A stretch of 64,000 nucleotides of DNA from Macrothele yani (GCA_039090855.1 CM076995.1:118122270-118186269), one strand, 5' to 3'. Positions 41,005 to 53,130 are shown, counted from the first letter of the stretch. The notes: a model not told the origin generated them from the sequence alone. Translations and numbers: made by a program.

Positions 41005-41082
41005 AATATTTACGTGCCATTCGTCCTGATGAAGTTAGGTCAATCCTAGCGAAACCATGGTCGGCTTGAAAAAATAAATATT
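41005..41082 (+). ncRNA. Hammerhead ribozyme-like sequence (type I)
   Basis: All conserved core blocks are in order: CTGATGA (41026-41032), stem II GTTAGG/CCTAGC (41034-41039 and 41045-41050, one G-T pair) and GAAA (41051-41054). A short stem III follows (ACC/GGT, 41054-41061), then C41062 as the predicted cleavage position (GTC). Stem I has three inner pairs and an outer 8-bp helix, AATATTTA (41005-41012) with TAAATATT (41075-41082). One unpaired A (41033) precedes stem II. Short-stem-III type I hammerheads are known from Penelope-like elements, and this one sits 0.5 kb behind such a fragment. Confidence 0.75.
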
Positions 41083-41095
41083 TGTAACAAACTAC

Positions 41096-42149
41096 GTTGT
41101 ATTTTCTTAATGTACATAAATCATAGTAATCTAATTTGATTTGAATCTCACTGCATACATTTCATTAGACAAATCTACCAGACACCCCAGACTATCTTTG
41201 CCGCGTTCCCGTGTAACTTGTTTATCTGGTGTAACAATCAAATCGAACAGGGTAGAGCTTTGTTCGAGAAGTGGCAATACAGTATAAGCCCTCCAAAACA
41301 AAACCGGCTGCTGCTTCGGAACTAAGTTCCGATCATTTAACAACGCTTCAAGGACTGTGAAGGAGTATCATGGGTGTGATTCTGGAGTGAATGTGCTCGA
41401 TGAGATTTATAATTAGTCTGTTTTTTTATATAAGTATGAAATGTCTGTTCGCAGCTGAGATAATGTTAGGAAAATCTCATGTTTCAGTCTTTACTTTCCT
41501 TCTTTAGTAATTTCCAATCTGTCTGTTCTTAAATTCTTATTTTAGTGTTATTTGCGAACTTGAACCACCAAACGAATGTGACCCCCAAATCTGCCAGTCT
41601 TGAAATCAGTCCTCTTTTCGACTACGCTCTGCCGTGTGTGTGTGTGTGTGTGACCGTGTACATTCAACTGAACTTATTTCTAAGTAGGCCAGGCTTGAGG
41701 CCTCATGTCATAAAATGCATCATCAGACTAAGTGCTCTTTCATCTTTTATGCGACACACCTCTGTGAACTATTAGTATCAGTAACTTCTTACTGACATTT
41801 TCTTCTACAAATGAACCGTCCGTTTCAGTTCTAATATTTACATTACTAATTCTGTTCTGCCACTGAATCCACCTATTTCTCCTAATATCATTTAATGTTA
41901 ACTGCTTCAAGAAAGTACTTTACGTTACACTCACAATTCCTCTGTGTAAAAAGAATGTGGATAAGTCTAAAGGACAATTCCACACGGCCAATAAAGGACT
42001 AAAGGACGATTTAGTACTTTATTGGACCAAATCGTCAATTAAAAACATACGTCAAAACATTTTTTATTGTCCTTTATCGTCCTTTAGATTTAAAAGTCTA
42101 AAGGACTCATAGCCGAAAATGACATATGTACTCTGTAGGTCTTACAACT
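41096..42149. other. No gene; small inverted-repeat region at 41960-42110
   Basis: AAAGGACGAT/ATCGTCCTTT and GTCTAAAGGAC words recur in both orientations at 41960-42110, suggesting a small MITE. The rest has no recognisable feature apart from a short GT tract near 41640. Confidence 0.5.
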
Positions 42150-42590
42150 GTCAATTTGGGGATAAGTTGCTTGAGATATTGACAAATAAAGAGGTAAGAC
42201 AGGGATGTCACCATTTTCTCTTTTGATTGATGTGATCAACTGGTTAAAAAAAGTAATTTAACGGATGTTGAAGTATGGTTAAATTAACCAATTTGTAATT
42301 GACGCCTTAGTGTAACGAAATGATAATTTGTCCAATAACTTCAATCAGGTGACCACGGTTTGTAATTTGCAAACAGCTTTTTTTTTTTTTAATGTTTTAC
42401 AGTGAAACAATCCTGGAAGGGAGTTAAATGTTGAGAAGTCTAAATCATTGGTTCTAAGTCAAATCCTAATATTAGCGGTTTAGTACAAGATAATGATCCA
42501 GAATCGGTACCAGATTTTAATTATGTTGGTGAAATTATTGATGAAACAGAAAAGCTTGGTACAGAATCGGACAACAGAAACAGCAAAACA
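42150..42590 (+). pseudogene. Decayed non-LTR reverse transcriptase fragments
   Basis: TNKEVRQGCHHF (near 42184) resembles the GVRQGCPLSP RT motif. VPDFNYVGEIIDETEKLGTE (near 42509) resembles the YLG-type motif after the RT palm. The catalytic FADD region between them is missing. Very decayed; a lineage different from the RTE LINE. Confidence 0.5.
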
Positions 42591-42605
42591 GGAAAAGTAT
42601 ATATA

Positions 42606-43085
42606 CACCGAAGTGTTGAAAGTCACAGGACACGTACACAGTGTCATGTATGACCTTTTCTAGCCCGACGAAGTGCAGCAACTGGACGTGGCATCGATTC
42701 CACAAGTGGCTGGAAGACTTCTGGCCAGATGCTGATCCATGCCGTCAGAACAGCCGCTCACAGTTCCCTGGTATTTTAGCTGCAGGATCTTGGGTACGAA
42801 TGGACCTTTCCATCACATCACATAAGTGCTCTATTGGGTTCATTTCTTGCGACCGTAGTGGCCTCTCTATCCGTCGGACCTATCCAGAATGATCCTCGAA
42901 CCAATTTTGGACAATTTGAGCGCTATGACATCATGCATTGTTTGCCTGGAAATCCCATCGTTGTTGGAGTACATGAAGTCCATGAAGAGCTGCAAAGGGT
43001 CACTCAGCAGAGCAACAAAACGATTACCGGTTAATGACGTGTTTACGAGGACCAGAGGACACAAACCATGCCACATGTACGTGGA
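42606..43085 (-). pseudogene. Tc1-like element D, C-terminal half
   Basis: The element end is near 42606 (CACCGAAGTG after TA). Minus-strand reading from about 43085 goes PLVLVNTSLTGNRFVALLSD, FMDFMYSNNDGI and then a broken second-D region near 42920. The catalytic-E region (EMNPIEH-like) is near 42830, followed by LCDVMERSI. The coding part upstream of GPLVLVNTSL has been replaced by the 37-bp minisatellite that begins here. Confidence 0.7.
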
Positions 43086-45137
43086 ACCACCACCAGCTTG
43101 CACAGGGCCACACATGTATGGAACCATCACCAGCTTGCACAGTGCCAAACAGTGCCACACATGTATGGAACCATCACCAGCTTGCACAGTGCCACACAGT
43201 GCCACACATGTATGGAACCACCACCAGCTTGCACAGTGTGCCACACATGTATGGAACCATCACCAGCTTGCACAGTGCCACACATGTATGGAACCACCAC
43301 CAGCTTGCACAGTGCCACACATGTATGGGACCAACACCAGCTAGCACAGTGCCACATATGTATGGAACCACCACCAGCTTCCACAGTGCCACACATGTAT
43401 GGGACCACCACCAGCTAGCACAGTGCCACAGATGTATGGAACCACAACCAGCTTGTACAGTGCCACACATGTATTAAACCCCCACCAGCTTGCACAGTGC
43501 CACACATGTATGGAACCCCCACCAGCTTGCACAGTGCCACACATGTATGGAACCCCCACCAGCTTGCACAGTGCCACACATGTATGGAACCCCCACCAGC
43601 TTGCACAGTGCCACACATGTATGGAACCATCACCAGCTTGCACAGTGCCACATATGTATGGAACCACCACCAGCTTGCACAGTGCCACACATGTATGGAA
43701 CCATCACCAGCTTGCACAGTGCCACACATGTATGGAACCACCACCAGCTTCCACAGTGCCACACATGTATGGGACCACCACCAGCTAGCACAGTGCCACA
43801 GATGTATGGAACCACAACCAGCTTGCACAGTGCCACACATGTATGGAACCCCCACCAGCTTGCACAGTGCCACACATGTATGGAACCCCCACCAGCTTGC
43901 ACAGTGCCACACATGTATGGAACCCCCACCAGCTTGCACAGCGCCACACATGTATGGAACCCCCACCAGCTTGCACAGTGCCACACATGTATGGAACTCC
44001 CACCAGCTTGCACAGTGCCACACATGTATGGAACCCCCACCAGCTTGCACAGTGCCACACATGTATGGAACCACCACCAGCTTGCACAGTGCCACACATG
44101 TATGGAACCACCACCAGCTTGCACAGTGCCACACATGTATGGAACCACCACCAGCTTGCACAGTGCCACACATGTATGGAACCACCACCAGCTTGCACAG
44201 TGCCACACATGTATGGGACCACCACCAGCTTGCACATTGCCACACATGTATGGGACCACCACCAGCTTGCACAGTGCCACACGTGAATGGGACCACCACC
44301 AGCTTGCACAGGGCCACCACACATGTATGGAACCACCACCAGCTTTCACAGTGCCACCACACATGTATGGAACCACCACCAGCTTTCACAGTGCCACCAC
44401 ACATGTATGGAACCACCACCAGCTTGCACAGTGCCACACATGTATGGGACCACCACCAGCTTGCACAGTGTCACACATGTATGGGACCACCACCAGCTTT
44501 CACAGTGTCACACATGTATGGAACCACCACCAGCTTGCACAGTGCCACACATGTATGGAACCCCCACCAGCTTGCACAGTGCCACACATGTATGGAACCC
44601 CACCAGCTTGCGCAGTGCCACACATGTATGGAACCCAGACCAGCTTGCACAATGCCACACATGTATGGAACCACCACCAGCTTGCACAGTGCCACACATG
44701 TATGGGACCACCACCAGCTTGCACAGTGCCACACATGTATGGAACCACCACCAGCTTGCACAGTGCCACACATGTATGGAACCACCACCAACTTGCACAG
44801 TGCCACACATGTATGGAACCACCACCCGCTTGCACAGTGCCACACATGTATGGAACCACCACCAGCTTGCACAGTGCCACACATGTATGGAACCAGCACC
44901 AGCTTGCACAGTGCCACACATGTATGGGACCACCACCAGCTTGCACAGTGCCACACATGTATGGAACCACCACTAGCTTGCACAGTGCCACACATGTATG
45001 GAACCATCACCAGCTTGCACAGTGCCACACATGTATGGAACTAGCACCAGCTTGCACAGTGCCACACATGTATGGAACCACCACCAGCTTGCACAGTGCT
45101 ACACATGTATGGGACCACCACCAGCTTGCACAGTGCC
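43068..45137. repeat. 37-bp minisatellite, about 56 units, derived from Tc1 transposase
   Basis: The unit on the plus strand is CCACACATGTATGGAACCAC then CACCAGCTTGCACAGTG, with variants (GGGACC for GGAACC, CCCCC for CCACC, CATATG for CACATG) and a few units expanded or shortened. On the minus strand one unit reads VQAGGGSIHVWHC, matching the Tc1 transposase motif VQAGGGSIMVWG. It lies exactly where that motif should be in element D. Because 37 is not divisible by three, all frames stay open and give long but meaningless ORFs on both strands (up to 565 codons). Not CRISPR, as there are no spacers. Confidence 0.93.
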
Positions 45138-46216
45138 TAGTTAACATAGGAAATTTAGCTATCTATTTTTATAGTGTAACTGTGTGACTTTCTTTGACCG
45201 TTAGTTGCCACCTGAAGTGCTTCGGGCGGCCGAGCATCCAAAATGATGAACGGTGCTGCAATTGTTTTGTTGGTCAAATAATGCTAATATTATCGCGCCA
45301 CAATGCGCTGCAATAAGTACATTGCTAAATAGAATTAGGATTGTGGGGCTTTTACGGCTTTCTGTCGAATGCGGCGATCGAGGCGTTTGGTTTTCAGCCT
45401 AAGTGCACCAGTCCCACTACGGCAACCTACGTTATCTTCGTCCAACCACTGTCACCACACTCGACCCCACAGTTGTTGCATCCCGATGTGTTTCTTCGAC
45501 GATGCGACACATGAACCAACCAGTCACACTTAGCCCTGTGATAAAGCCTCTGGTAAAGATGTCCATATGCTGGTAGGATTCCCGAAGACGCCGCCCAGGC
45601 ATTGTCGCTGCTTACATGTGCTTTCACCACCGAGATCACTCCTCTGAAGTGGTCCACACGCTCATGTAAGGACGACCAAACTTTGCTAAGGCGAAAGTTT
45701 TTGGCTTTTTATCTCCATCACATGTCACACGATTGGTTTGCAACTGCAATCATTTACGTAACCTAACTTTCTACATCTACCGATTAATTTGCATGGCTCT
45801 CGGACAAATACTTCCTGGTGTGCAATTTCTATGTCGTGTAGTGCAAATCGTCGATTCGGAATACCAACGAGCTGTTCCATTGTTAGGCTTTTATTCAGTT
45901 TGGGCCTGGTTGTTAACTATGTTAAGTGTTTCATGTTAGCAGTTTCTACCTAATCGTTTGTTAAAGTTTGTACCATCATTCTTCATGCTAATCGACAACT
46001 ACCAATTGTTTGATGTTGTGTCATTGTTTTCACATTAGTCGGCAAACGACAGTTGTGTCTTCTGTTTTGATGTAACGGAATAAACAGTTTTACAGCGTGA
46101 CACTGAGTTGTCATTTTACACTAGTCACAGTTGTTTTAACCCAAAGTAGCATTATAAGCGCAGGCGCAGAAACATGACAAATATACTGTATATACAGGAT
46201 GAAACTGGAACCGTGG
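45138..46216. other. No recognisable gene
   Basis: Possible remaining part of element D is not readable. Open frames at 45427-45657 (minus) and 45733-45939 (plus) show no domain I know. Confidence 0.45.
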
Positions 46217-48250
46217 CAGTGGAGTATTTAGAGTTACCGGGGCCAGGGTTGGTTTTGGGGCTCCACTCACTTCGCCGGGCATCTTTAAAATATAACCCGC
46301 GCATTTTTACTGTATCCCACTAATGTCTGTAAAACTATCGCAATCGCAAAAACAAATAAATTTCCATATTTCAACAGAAATACCCATTTCGGCTTCCTCC
46401 GAACATGATACGACTATTTTCATGGTGGTGGTGCCGTGTGTGTGTGTGTGCGCGTTGTAACGTCGCAGATTCGCCAGTTATAAAAGAAAATAATTTATTT
46501 GCATATATCTCGTACAAATACTGTTATGTTTTACGATTACATTCTACGTCATTAAAACAATCTTAAAATATTTCGAATTGGCCAACTTCTACACGTCTCT
46601 TCCTTCCAAAATCTCACACAAAACTGACCCACGAACTTTTCAGTGCACGCCAGACATCACACACTCCACGCTCCAACAGTCAATAGTCAATATGTCCGTG
46701 CTCTCGTGCACGAAAGTTTAAGTAGCGAGTCAAGCGTTTTCTGTATCAGTCCGCATTTTACGTAGGAAGGTTCAGGATTTTACAGTGTGTGTGTGTTATA
46801 GCTATCAAGACGAAATTTAATACTGAGGGCTTTTGTAATACACCGATGGGGAGGAAATGGCTGAAGTTAAAAGTGGAAAGCCTTTTGTTAAGGTAGAAAA
46901 ATTGCAACTTTTATAAAAAAAATGACCACTGAACCACAGTACTTTAGCATGTTGCGTAAAGTTAGCTTATGGTACTGCTTTAGTTGACATTTATGTTACA
47001 TGCGGTCATGGGCGCCCATAGCTTAGTTTTCAGGAGGGGACAAAAATAGATACTGCAAGCACAAATAGCATAAACAAACATATGTAAACTTCACTGTGCA
47101 TGCCGTCTGTATTCTCTAATCATTTTTAACACACAAGCGTATAGATAAATTTAATTGAAAACCAGACGACCCAAAAACTGCGTAAAAAAGATTGATAGAT
47201 AAAGTTCGACAGCATGCTGGGACAGTAAAAAAATGTTCTTCTGAGACTTGCGCCTTTTGGCCACTTATGTCCCATGCACCACGAAACTCCAACAGTCATT
47301 CAACTGATCATCAATAAGGGAAAAGCACCACCAAGACAAAGTTCTAAAAAAACTTGCCGAACTCTTTGTTCAGTGGAAATGGTCTTTGTAGAAGATGATA
47401 AGTTTTCTATTTCTTTGTCTTTCACACTGCCCTGCACTGTACTCAGGCATGCTGTGTAGTAACACGCAGTGGGAAATTTCAATATTGTGACTTTCTACTG
47501 CGAATTCCCAATGTTTTTGCTAAACACACACACGCTTCCAGAAGTTCAACATAAAAGTTAGCATTTAGAATTAATGTTATGGTGAAAATATTTGTAGTGC
47601 CTCCCAAAAAGTGTAATGACAGTCAGATTTTTAGGGGAGGGAAAGTGCCTTCTCTTGGCCCTCCCCATGGGCGCCCATGCGTGCGGTGTGGGATCTGCTG
47701 TCGCATATCGTCAGATTCCAACCCGTCGACAATTAGTTCCCTCACAGACAGTCCGAACATGAATGAAATCTATTCCTGTGCCTCGTAAAATACGTTTTAC
47801 AATGCCATTTTACTCGTACGATAAGAGTCTTGTGATTACCTCTTCAACTAAACTTAATGGGGGGGGGGGACGAATTTTGAAGGAAAGATGGGGAGTTATA
47901 TAAAACACCGAACTAAAGAGCTAAATGTTCGTTACATTCTAAGAAAATTGACCAGAAATAACACTCCGATTTCTAAGCTTAGTTGTAGTGTAACATTAAA
48001 TAATATAACTTTCAAAACGATATAATTTAGTGAGCCTGCATTTTAGCTAATAAATTCATACTTGTAGATGATGTACTTCGATTTCGGGCAGAATTATACC
48101 CCTAAATCTCGAATTTATTTCTCGCTGTATAACTTCTGTTTTTTTAGAAGTAAAATTTAAAAAAAAATTATAAATCATTATTTTGAGGCCCTCCAGTATC
48201 GCGGGGGCTCGCGCCTGGGCTTCGTTGTTTTTCCTATAAATCCCCCCCCT
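46217..48250 (+). mobile_element. hAT-like non-autonomous repeat, copy 1
   Basis: Starts CAGTGGAGTATTTAGAGTTA, a hAT-like end. It is collinear with 56832-58480: CATTTTTACTGTATCCCACT, CAACAGAAATACCCATTTCG, CTCACAGACAGTCCGAACAT and CTGTGCCTCGTAAAATACG. It contains an insertion at 47007-47679 that copy 2 lacks, and about 330 bp (46460-46790) absent from copy 2. No transposase coding is seen. Confidence 0.65.
47007..47679. mobile_element. hAT-type MITE nested in the repeat, with empty site in copy 2
   Basis: Ends CATGGGCGCCCATAG (47007) and CCATGGGCGCCCATG (to 47679) are inverted and individually near-palindromic. Flanking 8-bp direct repeat CATGCGGT/CGTGCGGT (46999-47006 and 47680-47687). Copy 2 has the undisturbed site ACATGCGGTGTGGAATC at 57950-57966. 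Eight-base duplications fit hAT elements. Confidence 0.88.
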
Positions 48251-48544
48251 TCCTGGAACGTGAGCACATCTACAACCCAATCAACTGGAAGAACTTGCTT
48301 TCATGAATTTTCAACTGGTAGAACCAGCGGAATACGTGCGATTTTACCCACTAGATGCGTAAATATGTAGGCCTACGTCTGTTTTCCACGAAATATCTGT
48401 TGGTGGAAAGTTTGTTTCGAAAATTCGTTTCTCATCAGGCGCAAATGCTTCCTGCATATGCCGTCATTACTGGTGAAGAACATTTTTGTCAAATCGCGTG
48501 TGTGTGTATTTGTATCTGCTGTTGTCTAGAAAAACGAGGGAACT

Positions 48545-50475
48545 TTTTAGCACGTCTTTTGTAAAAAAAGATCGTGCTTATGTTATCGGTTTGTCCGTCC
48601 GTCCGTCTGCCTGTACCCACGATATCTCTGGAACTATTAGTACGATTTGAAAAATTCCTTTTGCATTGGGAAGCTTGAAATATGAGAATGATGATCCTTC
48701 ATTTCGTTTTTTTTTATGATGTACAATTTCGCCACTAGAAGGCGTAAATGCAGATGATGTCGAATTCAAAAATACGTTTTATTCCACATATTTGCTTCTA
48801 AACTTCCGATCGAAATTTTTTTTATCTTTCGATTCCATTTATGTCCAAGAGTATTTTAGATATAGTTACTTTTTCAAATTACGCATAGATTTTCCGCTAG
48901 GAGGCGTAAAAGTAAATAACATTTTCCCCGATAACTCTTCTTCTAAAACTCCGATTTGAAAAATGTTTTCTTCAGCGGACACACCTCCTGATGGAAAATC
49001 TTTTGCATATAATTTCTAATTTTTGGTAATAAATACTTTGGCCATCAGGGGGCGTAAGTGTTAATTTTTGCTTCTGATGTATTTGCCATAATATCTGAGC
49101 TTCTAAAATATCGATTGAAAAAATTATTTAGTGGACTGATGCCACTCACATCGATAAACCTTTTCGGAATATTTTTTTAAATATTCCACAGTTTCTCCGC
49201 CAGGGAGCGTAGATGCATATCTTATTTTTGTCAATATCTCTACTTCTAGGAGTCCGATTTGAAAAATTCCCTTCTTTGTTGGATAGTGTATTCAGTGTGA
49301 CATGTTTTTTATATATTTTCAAAATTTTCAAGTAATTCATAGACTGTCCGCTAGGGTGCGTAGAGGTAAATTGCGTTTCCCCCTATATCCCTGCTCCTAA
49401 ATCTCCGATTTGAAAAATTCGTTCTGCACAGGATACAGCTCCTGATGGGAAATCGTTTGCCCATAAATTCTATTTTTTGTAAAAATGGTTTGCCACCAAG
49501 GGGCGTAAATCTTAATTTGCGCTTCTGGTATATTTGCAGCAGAATTTAGAAATTCTCAATTGAAAAAACGTCGTTTGTAGACCAATACTACTCATGTCCA
49601 CAAACCTTTTAGAAACATTTTTTTCTTAAAATAATGCATGGTTTCTACGCCAGGGGCGTAGATGTATATCTTATTTTTGTCAATATCTCTACTTCTAGGA
49701 GTCCGATTTGAAAAATTCCTTCTTTGTTGGATAGTGTTTCCAGTGTGGCATGTTTTCCCTATAAATTCAAAATTTTCAAGTAAATCATAGACTTTCCGCT
49801 AGGGGGCACAAAGGTAAATTGCATTTTTTGCGTTATTTCTGCTTCTAAAACTCCGATTTGAAAAATTCTTCCTGTATCGCATACAAGACCTGATGGAAAA
49901 TATTTTTCACATAATTTCTAATGTTTGGTATAGAGTGGTTTAGCCACCAGGGGGCATAAGTGTTAATATCTGCTTCCGATGTATTTGTAGCAAAACCTGG
50001 GCTCCTGAAAACTCGACTAAATTTTTTTTTCTTGGACCGATACCGTAGCTCACATGGATAAACATTTTGAGAATACTTTCTTCCTAAAATAATGCATGGT
50101 TTTCCCACCAGGGGACGTAAAGTCACGTCTTATTTTTGTCGATATCTGTTTCTAAGAGTCCGATTTGAAAAATTCTTTCTGTGTTGGAGAGCGTTTCCGG
50201 TGCGAAATGTTTCTCACATAAATTCATGTTTTTCTTAACGCACAAGTCTGCAACCAGAGGGCGTAAGCTCACGATTCCGTTTACAGCAATATCTGAGGGA
50301 TTAAAAACCCTATTGAAAAACTTCTTTCTTCCGTCAGATACTATTGTTTTCATACCGGTTCCATTGACTTTGAATAGCTGTGATAAATTTAATTTGCGTC
50401 AGAATGTATTCAAAAGACGTGCTTATTACACCCGAAAATTCGGTGGCATCTTTCTTGTTTTCATATTTTTTCGTA
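48545..50475 (-). mobile_element. 2-kb element with about 150-bp monomers, copy 2
   Basis: Reverse-orientation relative of 8790-10880. Motif blocks lie near 48732, 48893, 49045, 49198, 49348, 49490, 49648, 49795, 49943, 50105 and 50253. The same three monomer types repeat every about 450 bp. Ends AGCACGTCTTTT (48551) and AAAAGACGTGCT (50411-50422). Similarity continues outside the right end (ACACCCGAAAATTCGGTGGC), so the true terminus is farther out. GTCCGTCCGTCCGTC lies just inside the left end. Confidence 0.75.
49941..49959 (+). promoter_or_regulatory. CTCF-like motif in copy 2
   Basis: TAGCCACCAGGGGGCATAA, and at 49793-49811 TTTCCGCTAGGGGGCACAA. Both fit the CTCF core (CCRSYAGRGGGC). All motif blocks of this copy point the same way, opposite to copy 1. 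Confidence 0.4.
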
Positions 50476-51299
50476 TCGGATAGAGGATTGCATAAATAAA
50501 AATTTCCCAGTTTTTCTTCCAGTAGTGTTGTCCAGTTACGTGAAGTACAATGCAGCATAACTAAAAAATAAAAAAGAACAAACGATGAAAAACAGCATTA
50601 TAGACACATCATCACCGTCTACTTGGACTTTTCTCAAGGGTTTCACTAATGATTCTGAAATGTTGTGGAGCACTCTAACACCAAAATTTTTCATTTATAC
50701 GACAAGCATCTATGGCATCCCCTTTTTTCAAATTTCGAGATTGTTCCAGAGAAATTAGATTAAAACAGATTAGGATTTTAATCTATTTAAATTCTCTTTT
50801 GGTGATAGGTAAGTACTTTCGAAGTTTTCATGTTGTAGAAGGAGTAATCTGGTGAAGCGATCTGCGGAATACTTATTCAGCTGGAGTATGGATTTATATG
50901 ACACTAACTGAGCTTTGCTCAGCTGCTGATAAGTAAATGTCATGCTGATAGTTTTGTCAGCTCATTCGCTTTTGATACAGGAAAGCTGAGAAGTTCTCTC
51001 GCGTATAAGCTGATAATTCCTGAGCAGTTTTCCTCAGCTACCTTATATATCCAACAGTTTTGGGCACTTCAGATCAAGGGTAATAATGTAACTCTTCAAT
51101 AATAACGCCATTTAAATTTTTGATATTGATCAGGTTCAGGCACTAATGATAATAACAAATCTAGAATTTTATTTGGTGTATATCACGTGCAATTTTCGTT
51201 AATACAAAATTCTCGATTTGGATAATACTGTATTAAAAAAATGTAGACGATATCAGTTACAGTGTTAAAATTTTTGTGATAGGTTGCACCGAAAAGTGG
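50476..51299. other. No recognisable feature
   Basis: AT-rich DNA without coding or repeat similarity seen in the window. Confidence 0.5.
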
Positions 51300-51500
51300 T
51301 GCTGCACCAGTTGCACCACTTTCTGAGAAAAGATACGCCAGTGTATCTTGCAAACAAAATCCAACAACATGGTGCAACTGTACACCACGTTATGGTACAA
51401 TGTTGTACCACATTATGGTGCAAGGTTTCAGCATGTTGTTGGGTTTTGTTTGCACCATACAATGGCGTATCTTTTTTCAGAAAATGGTACAGCTGGGATG
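51300..51500. repeat. Imperfect inverted repeat of about 65 bp
   Basis: Arms near 51307-51372 (AAAAGATACGCCAGTGTATC) and 51429-51496 (complement AAAAAGATACGCCATTGTAT) are about 84% alike by eye. The spacer contains GTACCACATTATGGTGC-type words. A small foldback MITE is likely. Confidence 0.65.
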
Positions 51501-51514
51501 GGGTAGGGGGGGGG

Positions 51515-53130
51515 TTGTAGCAGGGACGTAGCCAAGGGAGTGAAAAATTGTCTTGAACACCCTGAAAATTGTCTTGCCTACCCTGCCGCCCACCCAGTTC
51601 AAGATGTGCCATATTTTTTTTTAACTTTAAAATATAATCTGGAATTTGCCAAGGAATAATGACTCCTGTGTTATGACCCCAACGTATTTTCCCCTAGGAA
51701 GTGAGGTTTTCCCTCTCTGTAGAAAGGCTATGTACATCCGCAGGGCTATGAAAATTTAATTGTTTTCCACTCGTTCAAATCCTAAATTTAAGCTTTTTTT
51801 CAAGTTAGCATGATCAAGGGCGAATGAAGAGGGTGAATAGTAATTCACCGAAGGAGGTCATTAGTAATTTCTCTGCTGTTTGTTTGTGCTACTGAGCAGA
51901 GGTTTCCAACACGGAAAGCGGAGACTAAAGCTATGCCAGAGCTCTCAAGCCAGCCCTAGGATAATGAGGGAGTAAGTCGTAGCTGACGACTACTTTAGAA
52001 GAGATGAGTGCAAGACAAGGTACTGGCTTGAAGGAAAGGAGTTAAGGATGGGAAAGGTATTATCTGCGTGTTGGAATCCTCGAAAACATTTTCTTTAAGA
52101 CCTTTCTCCTAGGCATGAAATATTCTTTTAATTAGGGCGTGTTACTGGTGCTGGTGGCAGTGTGTCATGTTTACTATACAGGTATGCAACTCTGTGTCTC
52201 ATTTCCCAGCAAAAACACAAGTGCTGGGAAACTGCTGGCCACCAGCTGGCAGTGATGGGCCACTGCTGGCTGAAATCTGCCGCTCACGGCCCGGTAGTGG
52301 TCCGTTGGTTGCAGCGCTATCAGTTGGCGAACCATTGATGGCCCTGCAGCATCGCCGTGAATTGTGGGCCTCCAAGCAAGTGCCACTAGTGGCCCGTTGC
52401 TGGCAACCAATGCAACCCCAACAGCAGGTGGAAGCAACGGGACTGCGCATGCGCAGAAGCAACACTTGCTGTGTCTCTCATGGTACCAGTTAGTTGAAGA
52501 CGACGCTATCGCCATCGTGTTATTTTAGTGGATGTTAAGAAAAAAAATCCATATGTAGAGAGGCGAAATATTTTCCTAATGAAATTTTACGTCGACGAAG
52601 ATATCAGATTAAGCCGTGAAATACTAGATTACAGCCATGAAATACACCCACTCCATTCCATGAATTCCATTCCCATGAATAACAATTCATGGAATGGAGT
52701 GGATGAATAACAAGAAAAATTTTGAAACCGCTTGAAACAAATGTCCTAGAAAACCATTAAAACAACGCTTGTTGGAAAAAAAAAAAAAAAAAATAATTAT
52801 ACATGTACAAAATTTATTAATTATTTGAAAGAAAAAAAAAGCAACGCTATGTGATGTACTCATCCATGGATTGAATACACAAGACTGGGAGGAATTCGCT
52901 TCTAAAAATAACGAGAAGTAAAATAATATATCTTTTACTCTTTAAAACAAATGTAGCTTCTAACAACGGAAAGGACAGACACAACGTTAAAAATGTAACA
53001 GAATGTGACATGAACCCGGGTAAATATATATTTATTCAACAATCTCTTTTCAAGACGACAAGAACAGTTCAAAACTTTGCAAAGCGACTCTAACTAAGTA
53101 TGTGCACTCCTTGAAAATGAGTGAAGTTCC
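51515..53130 (-). repeat. Dispersed block, copy 2 (uninterrupted)
   Basis: Reverse-complement relative of 14085-15913 plus 19395-19590. It has the same GC-rich module (52206-52500) and AT-rich end (52800-53130) but no Tc1 cluster. No coding region is recognised. Confidence 0.7.

Noticed and set aside
43068..45137. CRISPR array
   Set aside because: Units follow each other directly without unique spacers, and the sequence matches transposase coding.
43490..45187. 565-codon open frame (and several others on both strands up to 340 codons)
   Set aside because: It is the 37-bp minisatellite read through. All three frames of both strands are open because the unit lacks stops and 37 is not a multiple of three.
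45427..45657. Upstream part of Tc1 element D transposase
   Set aside because: The translation shows none of the expected HTH or first-D motifs.
8790..50475. A single large inverted segmental duplication joining the 8-19 kb and 48-53 kb regions
   Set aside because: The order of the shared pieces is not mirrored (the monomer element precedes the block in both plus-strand readings), so independent dispersed repeats fit better.
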